Assembly: GCF_000427405.1 (NCBI RefSeq)
Contig: NZ_KE386491.1
Coordinates: 248,001 to 312,000 of the forward strand
Direction: 5' to 3'
DNA: 64,000 nt
DNA from: Flectobacillus major DSM 103
GTDB taxonomy: Bacteria > Bacteroidota > Bacteroidia > Cytophagales > Spirosomataceae
The position numbers and the translations under genes are program-made. Numbering within the stretch: the stretch's first letter is position 1; each line of letters opens with the position of its first letter. The notes under the pieces are model-generated. The model was not told the origin of the DNA, did not search any database, and saw nothing but the letters and a program-made list of their open reading frames with translations. Shown one piece after another: positions 9,793-17,398 of this stretch.

Positions 9793-10242
9793 ATGTCAAA
9801 AAGAATTTTTTCGCCTCGAAAACGAATTGCCCTAATAGCCCACGACAACAAAAAATCCGAACTAATCGATTGGGTTTATTATAATCGTGGAGTATTGTCT
9901 CGTCATGAATTATTTGCTACTGGTACAACTGGTAGGCTTATCGAAGAATCAATAGACCGCCCTGTTACTAAGTTTTTGAGTGGCCCACTTGGTGGTGACC
10001 AACAAATAGGGGCGTTGGTAGCAGAAGGAAAAATAGATATTCTCATTTTCTTTTGGGACCCTATGGCTTCACAGCCTCACGACCCCGATATTAAGGCTCT
10101 TTTGCGACTGGGGGTGGTCTGGAATATTCCTATGGCCTGTAACCGTGCTACTGCCGATTTTATATTAACATCGGCTCTTTTGCAAGATGCATACGAAACC
10201 TCACAAACCGACTATTCAACGTATCTTACACGAAAGGTGTAA
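9793..10242 (+). CDS. mgsA: Methylglyoxal synthase
   Basis: 149 residues from the ATG at 9793 (MSKRIFSP); a longer frame from 9739 lacks family similarity in its first 18 residues. The enzyme converts dihydroxyacetone phosphate to methylglyoxal and phosphate, a cytosolic bypass of lower glycolysis under phosphate limitation or sugar-phosphate overload. The whole family signature is visible: ALIAHDNKK (His17, Asp18, Lys21), ATGTTG for phosphate binding, SGPLGGDQQIGALVAEGKID with the catalytic Asp69, FFWDP, QPHDPD with His96, and RLGVVWNIPMACNRATADF. Length matches the E. coli protein. It is divergent from the sensor kinase and probably a single-gene unit. Confidence 0.97.
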   Translation: MSKRIFSPRKRIALIAHDNKKSELIDWVYYNRGVLSRHELFATGTTGRLIEESIDRPVTKFLSGPLGGDQQIGALVAEGKIDILIFFWDPMASQPHDPDIKALLRLGVVWNIPMACNRATADFILTSALLQDAYETSQTDYSTYLTRKV

Positions 10243-10330
10243 TAGCTTGAAGTGCTGGCAAATAGGTGTTGGTCAGGCTATTGTCTTTTTATAACCCCAG
10301 CCTCATTACTAAAAAGTAAATACTGAGCGA

Positions 10331-10645
10331 ATGAAAAATATTTTTTGGACAGGATATACCAACGACGAAAGGCATACTGCGATTGGCAAAGTTCAGCAGG
10401 TAGTTTCAAAGTATGGAGATTTAGTTGATTTTAAGCTTTTTTCAGATATTTCATTAAGCATGAAAATCGAAATAGAGGAGTTGAATGTCGACAAACTATA
10501 CGATGAATTAAGCCATACTATTGGCGTTGATAATTTTACCTACTTAAATTCAAAAGCAACGAAGGAAAGAACTGTCTATTTGAGTATTACATTTAGTAAA
10601 GGAACAGGAAATTTGAAAACCGAAATACCCGCTGTACCGGGCTGA
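10331..10645 (+). CDS. Conserved-looking small cytosolic protein, function unknown
   Basis: 104 residues, no signal peptide or membrane segment. The sequence opens MKNIFWTGYTNDERHTAI, has a mixed alpha/beta pattern (DLVDFKLFSDISLSMKIEIEEL reads as strand-turn-strand, VDKLYDELSHTIG as a helix) and ends with a GTGNLKTEIPAVPG tail. The pattern of strand, strand, helix, strand would fit a small ferredoxin-like fold. I do not recognise a named family. It is 88 bp after mgsA on the same strand and could be co-transcribed. Codon use is like its neighbours and the frame is clean, so I believe it is real. Confidence 0.65.
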   Translation: MKNIFWTGYTNDERHTAIGKVQQVVSKYGDLVDFKLFSDISLSMKIEIEELNVDKLYDELSHTIGVDNFTYLNSKATKERTVYLSITFSKGTGNLKTEIPAVPG

Positions 10646-10700
10646 TAGAAAGAATAAATCTGTAAAGTAGGTCATCAATTATCGTGATAAATACACAAAA

Positions 10701-10738
10701 AAAACACCCCAACAGTAAGAACTGCGTTGGGGTGTTTT
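10701..10738. terminator. Bidirectional intrinsic terminator (murA / 104-aa gene)
   Basis: AAAACACCCCAAC (10701-10713) pairs over 13 bp with GTTGGGGTGTTTT (10726-10738); loop of 12 nt. On the minus strand the stem is followed by a run of T from the A-tract at 10697-10704, giving a textbook terminator for murA, which stops at 10761. The plus-strand tail is four T. Confidence 0.92.
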
Positions 10739-10760
10739 AACAATGGGCCTTTGTACTATT

Positions 10761-12068
10761 TTATAAACGAACAATCTCGGCTCCAATTGCATTGAGGCGT
10801 GTATCAATATTTTGATAGCCTCTGTCAATCTGTTCAATATTTTCAATAATTGAAGTGCCTTTGGCTGAAAGGGCAGCAATAAGCAATGAAACCCCCGCAC
10901 GAATATCTGGTGAAGTCATTCTGATACCACGCAATTGTTGTGCACGGTTCAAGCCAACTACCGTAGCACGGTGTGGGTCGCAAAGAATAATCTGAGCCCC
11001 CATTTCAATCAATTTATCGACAAAGAATAAGCGACTTTCAAACATTTTTTGGTGAATCAGCACCGTTCCTTTAGCCTGAATAGCGGTTACAAGTACGATA
11101 CTCAACAAGTCGGGTGTAAAGCCAGGCCATGGGTGGTCAGATACCGTAAGCATAGAGCCGTCGATAAATGTTTCCAATTCGTAATGTTCTTGAGCAGGCA
11201 CAAAGATATCGTCGCCACGAATTTCTAATTGTATACCTAGCTTTTGGAATACCGTTGGTATAATTCCTAAATCAGGAATAGAACAATTTTTAATCGTGAT
11301 TTCAGACTGAGTCATAGCCGCCAAACCAATGAAAGAACCAATTTCGATCATATCTGGCAACATCGTATGTTCTGTTCCAAAAAGCTCAGAAACTCCTTCA
11401 ATCGTTAGTAAGTTTGACCCGATGCCCGAAATTTTGGCACCCATTCTTACCAACATCTTACAAAGCTGTTGTAAATAAGGCTCGCAAGCAGCATTATAAA
11501 TCGTTGTAGTACCCTCTGCCAGCACTGCCGCCATAACAATATTGGCTGTGCCTGTTACAGAAGCTTCGTCGAGTAGCATATATGCCCCTTTCAAAGCCGA
11601 GGCATCTACTTCATAAATACCACCATCTTCTTGGCTGTAGTTGAATTTTGCACCCAACTTCATAAAGCCATAAAAGTGAGTATCGAGGCGACGACGACCA
11701 ATTTTGTCACCACCTGGCGAAGGAATTCTCCCTTTTTTGAAACGAGCCAATGTAGGCCCCAAAAGCATTACCGAACCACGCAACGCAGCTGCTTTTCTTT
11801 TGTATGTTTCTGAGTTTAAATAATCTAAATTTACTTCTGAGGCATCAAATTTGATAGAAGAATCACTCAATCTTGTACAACGAACACCCATATCACCCAA
11901 CAAATCAATCAATTGATTGACATCCCTGATATTAGGAATGTTATGAATTGTTACGGGTTCTTTGGTTAGAACAACTGCACACAAAATTTGCAAAGCTTCG
12001 TTTTTGGCTCCCTGTGGGATAATCTCGCCTTTGAGGTGGCGACCGCCTGTAACTTTAAATGATGCCAT
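10761..12068 (-). CDS. murA: UDP-N-acetylglucosamine 1-carboxyvinyltransferase
   Basis: 435 residues. MurA transfers enolpyruvate from PEP to UDP-GlcNAc, the first committed step of peptidoglycan synthesis, in the cytosol. Visible are the substrate-binding GAKNEALQ with Lys22-Asn23, the repeated inside-out alpha/beta barrel, RGSVMLLGPTLAR, and the active-site loop SPGGDKIGRRRLDTH. In that loop residue 121 is Asp where E. coli MurA has the fosfomycin-target Cys115. Natural Cys-to-Asp MurAs (mycobacteria, chlamydiae, Borrelia) are active and fosfomycin-insensitive. The gene lies 63 bp downstream of the DUF4290 gene, a pairing common in Bacteroidota, and ends in a strong terminator. Confidence 0.98.
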   Translation of the reverse strand: MASFKVTGGRHLKGEIIPQGAKNEALQILCAVVLTKEPVTIHNIPNIRDVNQLIDLLGDMGVRCTRLSDSSIKFDASEVNLDYLNSETYKRKAAALRGSVMLLGPTLARFKKGRIPSPGGDKIGRRRLDTHFYGFMKLGAKFNYSQEDGGIYEVDASALKGAYMLLDEASVTGTANIVMAAVLAEGTTTIYNAACEPYLQQLCKMLVRMGAKISGIGSNLLTIEGVSELFGTEHTMLPDMIEIGSFIGLAAMTQSEITIKNCSIPDLGIIPTVFQKLGIQLEIRGDDIFVPAQEHYELETFIDGSMLTVSDHPWPGFTPDLLSIVLVTAIQAKGTVLIHQKMFESRLFFVDKLIEMGAQIILCDPHRATVVGLNRAQQLRGIRMTSPDIRAGVSLLIAALSAKGTSIIENIEQIDRGYQNIDTRLNAIGAEIVRL

Positions 12069-12131
12069 AAAATAGTAATTTGAGGGATAGTGTTGATTGT
12101 TTTGTTAGGATAAAGCCATTGCTTAGGCTCA

Positions 12132-12857
12132 CTATCTTTTTCCGTTGTTGCGATTGTTATGATTATTATTTCGATTATCGTTGCGGCCATTATTATTGTT
12201 ATTGCCGTTTCTGTTCCGATTATCGTTTGGATTGTTGCGTCCGCCACTAAAGTTGTTGGTACGTCCTCCGTTATTGGTACGGCTATCGTTACGTCCGCCA
12301 CTGTTACTATTGTTTGGTGTATTAGGGCGATTGTTACGCAAATTACCCAATGCCGAATTACCCGAAATCGCCTGTACAATTGGTGCAAGCTGATTACCAG
12401 AAATTTCTAGTAAATGCCCCCAAATTACCTCGTCGTCTACTACCTCTTTGTTCCAGTTTTGGTAAAAAGTTTTCATCAAACGAGCAATATGAGCTACCAA
12501 GATACGCTTTTCTTCTTCGTCCTGCTCGGCAATAGCACGTAAAATCAGCAATTCTACATTGCGGCCATAATAACGAAAACGTAATTCATTAACATTATAA
12601 GGTACCGTTTTGGGGAGTTTACCTACCGCATCGGGCGATGGCGGAGGAAACGGGCTATCTACATCCAATTTAAAATTGGACATAATATAAAGGTCATCCC
12701 AAAGTTTATTGGAATAGTCTTGGTTGTCTCGCATATTAGGGTGTACCTGCCGCATGAGTTCCACCAACAAATATGCGTATTTTGTACGTTTGTCTTTGTC
12801 CTGAATAGTGAGAATATAATCAACCAGCTTTTGGACGTTTGTTCCGTATTCTTTCAT
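12132..12857 (-). CDS. DUF4290 protein with Asn/Arg/Gly-rich tail
   Basis: 241 residues, cytosolic. Residues 1-165 are the DUF4290 domain: MKEYGTNVQKLVDYIL, the helix KRTKYAYLLVELMRQVHP, LWDDLYIMSNF, SPFPPPSPD, VPYNVNELRFRYYGRNVELLI and WGHLLEISGNQL. The domain is Bacteroidota-specific with no known function. Residues 167-241 are low complexity, dominated by N, R, G, with S, T, D, and are probably disordered. murA follows after 63 bp on the same strand, so an envelope-linked role is possible but unproven. Long open frames on the opposite strand across 12159-12410 come from the biased tail codons. Confidence 0.9.
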   Translation of the reverse strand: MKEYGTNVQKLVDYILTIQDKDKRTKYAYLLVELMRQVHPNMRDNQDYSNKLWDDLYIMSNFKLDVDSPFPPPSPDAVGKLPKTVPYNVNELRFRYYGRNVELLILRAIAEQDEEEKRILVAHIARLMKTFYQNWNKEVVDDEVIWGHLLEISGNQLAPIVQAISGNSALGNLRNNRPNTPNNSNSGGRNDSRTNNGGRTNNFSGGRNNPNDNRNRNGNNNNNGRNDNRNNNHNNRNNGKR

Positions 12858-12894
12858 TGCTTCAATGAGTGAATGAATGATGAAGTGATACCAG

Positions 12895-12902
12895 CAAAAT
12901 TA
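12895..12902 (-). promoter_or_regulatory. Candidate -7 box for DUF4290-murA
   Basis: The minus strand reads TAATTTTG, matching the Bacteroidota primary-sigma -7 consensus TAnnTTTG, 38 bp before the DUF4290 start codon. No convincing TTG at -33 is seen, so this is a weak call. The remaining intergenic sequence (12903-13228) shows no gene or clear repeat. Confidence 0.35.
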
Positions 12903-13228
12903 ACCAGTTTCGATAATAATATTTTGCTTGACACTTACCTCTTTTCTGACTCAAGGCAAAAATAGGAATAAATCGTTGGTATATAAAATTTATTGTTTGC
13001 TCTTATTACGATGTTTTTAAGCATTTATTACCAAATACCTTTCTCAATTTTGTGATAAGTGGTGCAACGAGAAATTTGAAATTGAATTATATTGCGAAAA
13101 ATCAATGTTTTAACTGCTTGTAATGGAGTTATGGATGGTATTATTACCCAAAGATGTTCAGTAACAATATCTTGATAGATAAGCCCAAAATACCTTCGTT
13201 GTACAGGCAAAAATCATTTAACAAACTT

Positions 13229-15259
13229 ATGAAATTAACCAAAATAGCCATTTGGACATGGGCATGTATTGCTTTGGTGGCTTGCCAAACCCACAATAAT
13301 GCAGATACAAGAACTAGCTTTTTTGATTTGACAGGAATGGATTCTACAGCTAATCCTGCCGATGATTTTGCAACCTACGCCAACGGCAAGTGGTTGAAAA
13401 ATACCAAAATTCCCGACGACCAATCGGGTTGGGGTTCTATTTATGTTTTGTCGGAAGATAACTTAACCAAAACCAAACATATTTTGGAGGAGGTTGCCAA
13501 AACTGGTGGCTCGAAAGGTTCGGTAGAACAAATGGTAGGCGACCTCTATGCGTCGGGTATGGACACACTCACTATCGAAAAATTGGGTATAGAACCTATT
13601 AAGGGTACGTTGGCTCAGATAGAATCTATCAAAACGGTTGCCCAATATTTAGATTTTGTCAGCAAAAACCCGAGCAATAGGGGTGGGGCTTTGTTTGGAT
13701 TTGGGATTTATCCTGACGATAAAAACTCTACCAAAAATATGGTTAATTTTGGACAAGCTGGATTGGGTTTGCCCGAAAAAGACTATTATGTAAAAACCGA
13801 TCCTGAAACCCAAAAAGTAAGAAATGCTTATTTGACATACCTTACCAAATTGTTGAGCTTGTCGGGTGTAGATTCAACAACAGCACAAAAACAAGCCAAA
13901 GAGGTATTAGCATTTGAAACCATTTTGGCCAAATCACATAAGTCACCAGTTGAATTGCGTGATCCCGTAAAAAATTACCATAAGTTTGCCGTTTCGGCTC
14001 TGAGCAAAGTAGCTCCAATGGATTGGAAAACTTTTCTTAGCAATCTTCAATTAAAAGTAGATACCGTTTTGGTGTCACAGCCAGCCTATTATACGGCTTT
14101 GTACCAGACCCTCAATACTACGCCCATCGAGGTAGTAAAGCTACGTGAAAAAGTAGCCTTACTCGACCAAGCATCACCTTATTTGAACAAGGCATTTCGT
14201 GATGCTCGTTTTGATTTTTATGGCAAAGTATTGAACGGCCAGCAAGTGCAATCTGAACGATGGAAAAAAGTAGCCGACCAAGTCGATAGCGGATTGGGTG
14301 ATTTGCTAGGGCAGCTTTGGGTAAAAAAATACTTCAAACCTGAAGCCAAAGAACGCATGCTAACCTTGGTTAATAATCTTCAAAAAGTATATCGCCAGCG
14401 AATCGAAAAGCTCGACTGGATGTCGGCCGAAACCAAGCAAAAAGCTTTGGTGAAAATGGATAAAATTATCAATAAAATTGGCTATCCCGAAAAATGGAAG
14501 TCGTACAAAGGAGTTAGTATCGACCCAGCCAAATACTATGATAATATGATGCAAATAGCGGCTTTTGGCTATCAAGAAAACCTCGACAAACTAGCCAAGC
14601 CTGTCGATAAAACAGAATGGGGAATGACACCACCTACAGTAAATGCTTATGCTAATCCATCGTTCAATGAAATCGTTTTTCCAGCAGGAATTTTGCAGTT
14701 TCCATTTTTTGATAATGCAGCCGACGATGCCATCAATTATGGAGGAATAGGTGCTGTAATTGGTCATGAAATGACACACCTGTTTGATGACCAAGGCCGC
14801 CAATACGATGCCGATGGTAATTTGAAAGATTGGTGGAAAGAAGAAGATGCCAAAAAGTTTATGGCTAAAGCACAAATAGTTGTAGATCAGTATAACAGTT
14901 TTACCGTATTAGACAATCTGCATGTAAATGGCGAACTAACATTGGGCGAAAACCTAGCCGATATAGGAGGTATAACGTTGGCTTATGAGGCATTTTTATT
15001 GACAGACCAAGCTAAATCAACAGAAAAAATCGATGGATTTACACCTGCTCAGCGTTTCTTTTTGAGCTGGGCACAGGTTTGGCGTATGAAAAACCGTGAC
15101 GAAACCATGCGTGTACGTATCAGTACAGACCCTCACTCGCCCGAACAATACAGAATAAATGGGCCATTAATGAACTTCGAGCCATTTTATGAGGCTTTCA
15201 ATGTAAAAAGTACTAACAAAATGTATCTTGCTCCCGAAAAAAGAGCGATAATTTGGTAA
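13229..15259 (+). CDS. M13-family (neprilysin/PepO-like) zinc metallopeptidase lipoprotein
   Basis: 676 residues from the ATG at 13229 (MKLTKIAIW), chosen because it gives a lipoprotein signal ending LVAC-Q; the frame opens further upstream without one. The mature protein starts with the M13 N-lobe (FFDLTGMDSTANPADDF, YANGKWL). The catalytic lobe has NAYANPSFNEIVFPAGILQ, then VIGHEMTHLFDD with zinc ligands His513 and His517 and catalytic Glu514, and GENLADIGG with the third ligand Glu574 and Asp578. Length is standard. It is expected to cleave peptides in the periplasm or at the surface. It is monocistronic, convergent with the ROK gene. Confidence 0.96.
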   Translation: MKLTKIAIWTWACIALVACQTHNNADTRTSFFDLTGMDSTANPADDFATYANGKWLKNTKIPDDQSGWGSIYVLSEDNLTKTKHILEEVAKTGGSKGSVEQMVGDLYASGMDTLTIEKLGIEPIKGTLAQIESIKTVAQYLDFVSKNPSNRGGALFGFGIYPDDKNSTKNMVNFGQAGLGLPEKDYYVKTDPETQKVRNAYLTYLTKLLSLSGVDSTTAQKQAKEVLAFETILAKSHKSPVELRDPVKNYHKFAVSALSKVAPMDWKTFLSNLQLKVDTVLVSQPAYYTALYQTLNTTPIEVVKLREKVALLDQASPYLNKAFRDARFDFYGKVLNGQQVQSERWKKVADQVDSGLGDLLGQLWVKKYFKPEAKERMLTLVNNLQKVYRQRIEKLDWMSAETKQKALVKMDKIINKIGYPEKWKSYKGVSIDPAKYYDNMMQIAAFGYQENLDKLAKPVDKTEWGMTPPTVNAYANPSFNEIVFPAGILQFPFFDNAADDAINYGGIGAVIGHEMTHLFDDQGRQYDADGNLKDWWKEEDAKKFMAKAQIVVDQYNSFTVLDNLHVNGELTLGENLADIGGITLAYEAFLLTDQAKSTEKIDGFTPAQRFFLSWAQVWRMKNRDETMRVRISTDPHSPEQYRINGPLMNFEPFYEAFNVKSTNKMYLAPEKRAIIW

Positions 15260-15272
15260 ATCATCATTTATC

Positions 15273-15400
15273 AAGATGAGTCATCCTGAATTTTGGGATA
15301 ATTTACAATAGAGACCTCCTGTTTGTATTTATTGGAAAAAAGCACACAAATGTTAGGTATTTATTGACTATTAATCAAAAAAGGCGGGAAGACTCATCTT
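15273..15400. repeat. Widely spaced inverted repeat between convergent genes
   Basis: AAGATGAGTC (15273-15282) is repeated in inverse as GACTCATCTT (15391-15400), 108 nt apart, in the gap between the peptidase (plus) and ROK gene (minus). It could close a long 3' stem or be chance; no other structure supports it. Further along the same gap lies TCACTCATTCACTCAAT (15451-15467), related to the 23-bp repeat at 25536. Confidence 0.4.
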
Positions 15401-15487
15401 TAGATACAAAGCATTGCATCTCTATGGGTGAAAAACATATTCAACAATAATCACTCATTCACTCAATATCTTTATACGTTAGTTGCA

Positions 15488-16723
15488 TTAATCTTCTGCC
15501 AAAATCTTTTCCATGGCGTAAGCCTGCAGGCCTAATATTTTGGCGGATTCGCCCAGTTCTGATATTTCGATACTGAGGTTTTCTTTGTAGTCGGCCAAAC
15601 AGAATTTATAGATCGCTTGTTCTATAGGATTACTAATAAATTTGCCAGCTTTGGCCAATACTCCGTTGATAATAATGGACTTAGGGTTGAGCAAGTGTAC
15701 GGCCATCGAAAGCCCTTTGCCCATTTCTCTACCAATATCGTGTAACAAATCAATAGCAAGGGCATCGCCACGGTTGGCTACGTCTATTACCATTTCAATA
15801 TCAATTTGTTCTATATTTTTATTGGCAAGTTGCGACACTTTTCCTTCTTTTAGCAACTCCTTAATTCTTTTGATCAAATAAGAAGCCTTTGTAACGGTAT
15901 CCAAGCAACCTACTTTGCCACAGTGGCAAAGTTCGCCATCGGGTCGTACCTGAATATGGCCTAATTCGCCAGCAAAGCCCGATTCGCCTTGCAAAATATG
16001 GCCGTTGGTAAGTACCCCAAGGCCCACTCCTCCCCAATCCATATTTACCGAAAAAACGTGTTGCATCCCTTTGGCAAGTCCAAAATGGTGTTCGCCCAGA
16101 ATGGTAGCTTGGGTATCATTGATAATATAAACAGGAATTTGCAAGCGACTTTTAATCATAGCCACTAAGCTTTTTCCGTATGGTGCAATTTTGGGATAGG
16201 TATAATTCAGTCCATTTTTGGGATTGATAAGGCCCGGCATAGAAAGAGCTATAGCAATAAGCTGACTAGAATCGAGCTTAGAATTGGCAAGAAAACTACG
16301 AATACCACCCACCAGAGCATCGAAAATACTAGGGCTATCTTCTAAAAATAAGTCGATGTCTTCCATATAAACAACCTTATTTTGAAGGTTAAGAATCGCT
16401 GCCTTAGAATAGTACGTGGTTATATCAAGAGCAAGGATATATCTTTCATGAGGATTCAAACTATACAGAATAGGTTTTCGCCCCAATTGTACGTCGGCCA
16501 TGCCCACTTCAATCACCCATTTTTCATCGATGAGTTCTTCTATTAAAGAGGTAACCGAGGGCACACTTGTATGTAGGTGTTTGGTTAATTGAGCAATGGT
16601 ATAGTTGCCGCCAGTGTACAAGCGTTGTAAAAGCTTTTTCTTAAGTCGATTCTTTTTTAAATCAACAATAGATTCTTTCTCTAAAACTTCAGGGTCGGAC
16701 ACAAATTTGTACATTTCAGACAT
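15488..16723 (-). CDS. ROK-family transcriptional regulator
   Basis: 411 residues. N-terminal winged helix-turn-helix at about 20-85 (LLQRLYTGGNYTIAQLTKHL, TSVPSVTSLIEELIDEKWV), then a ROK sugar-kinase-like domain: ALDITTYYSKAAI, ALSMPGLINPKNG, IINDTQATILGEHHFG, DWGGVGLGVLTNG. The ROK zinc site is intact (GHIQ with His256, then Cys266, Cys268, Cys273 in CHCGKVGC). Members such as NagC and XylR bind sugars or sugar phosphates and repress catabolic genes. It is transcribed divergently from the SusC gene at 17399 across a 675-bp AT-rich gap, so it is the likely local regulator of that locus; the effector is unknown. Confidence 0.93.
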   Translation of the reverse strand: MSEMYKFVSDPEVLEKESIVDLKKNRLKKKLLQRLYTGGNYTIAQLTKHLHTSVPSVTSLIEELIDEKWVIEVGMADVQLGRKPILYSLNPHERYILALDITTYYSKAAILNLQNKVVYMEDIDLFLEDSPSIFDALVGGIRSFLANSKLDSSQLIAIALSMPGLINPKNGLNYTYPKIAPYGKSLVAMIKSRLQIPVYIINDTQATILGEHHFGLAKGMQHVFSVNMDWGGVGLGVLTNGHILQGESGFAGELGHIQVRPDGELCHCGKVGCLDTVTKASYLIKRIKELLKEGKVSQLANKNIEQIDIEMVIDVANRGDALAIDLLHDIGREMGKGLSMAVHLLNPKSIIINGVLAKAGKFISNPIEQAIYKFCLADYKENLSIEISELGESAKILGLQAYAMEKILAED

Positions 16724-17365
16724 AAGATGGGCAAAATTATTAAGTGTTGTATTTAGGTATCATCCCATTGAATAGGTTTTTTCTAAATAATTGAAATAAA
16801 GTGTTTTAAGGATAATAAACTAGGTACAATGCTACAAAAGAACAAAAAAATAACATTTACAACAACAAGATTAATGGCTAAGTTTTTAAAGTACATACTG
16901 CTTTGTGGGTAACTGCTTATAAATACTTAGATTATTAATATATTTTAAAAATATAATTAAGTACAAATACTCTTTGTAATATCAAAACCCTTGCTATTTG
17001 CCATTTATTTTGTAATATTATCAAAAAAAAAGCGAATAATATTCTGTTTTAAAGATATTTTAATGTATTTTTATTTTGTTTGGATATTATTTATTTAATT
17101 TGTGATGTAGAAAGTATATATATTTTTTTTGTTAAGTTATTAAAATATTTTATTAATATCGCATAATAATTTGATTTTATCTGAGATAAATATGTGTTTT
17201 TTGTAGAATACAAGAGTTTAAAATAATATTATTTAATAATTAGTATCCCAATTTTCACTTTAAAATCAACCTAATCCCATGATGAAATCTTTTACTGTTA
17301 GTTGTAATCCCCCATAGCTGTTCTGGCTACATTCATTCTATTTTACCATTTAGAATTATTCATCC
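16724..17365. other. AT-rich divergent regulatory gap
   Basis: About 640 bp without a gene between the ROK regulator and SusC. It is exceptionally AT-rich, with long T runs near 17060-17160. I find no exact TAnnTTTG box. The segment ATTATTTAATAAT near 17229 recurs ahead of the other SusC gene (near 29490). An operator for the ROK protein is expected here but I cannot point to one. Confidence 0.5.
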
Positions 17366-17398
17366 ATTTTCTATTTTTTCACAGAAATCATTTATAAA
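17366..17398 (+). promoter_or_regulatory. 5' leader shared with the SusC gene at 29739
   Basis: ATTTTCTATTTT, then TTCACAG-AATC and an AAAATGAA start context occur in the same order here and at 29700-29738, with a 6-nt length difference. The similarity continues into the coding sequence. Shared leaders of this kind may carry translation or mRNA-control signals, or may only mark recent duplication. Confidence 0.5.

Noticed and set aside
12159-12410. Hydrophobic plus-strand open frames opposite DUF4290
   Set aside because: They are produced by the Asn/Arg/Gly-rich tail codons read in reverse (Val/Ile/Leu runs).
16724-17398. Small genes in the AT-rich ROK/SusC gap
   Set aside because: No open frame of meaningful length; composition is that of a regulatory gap.
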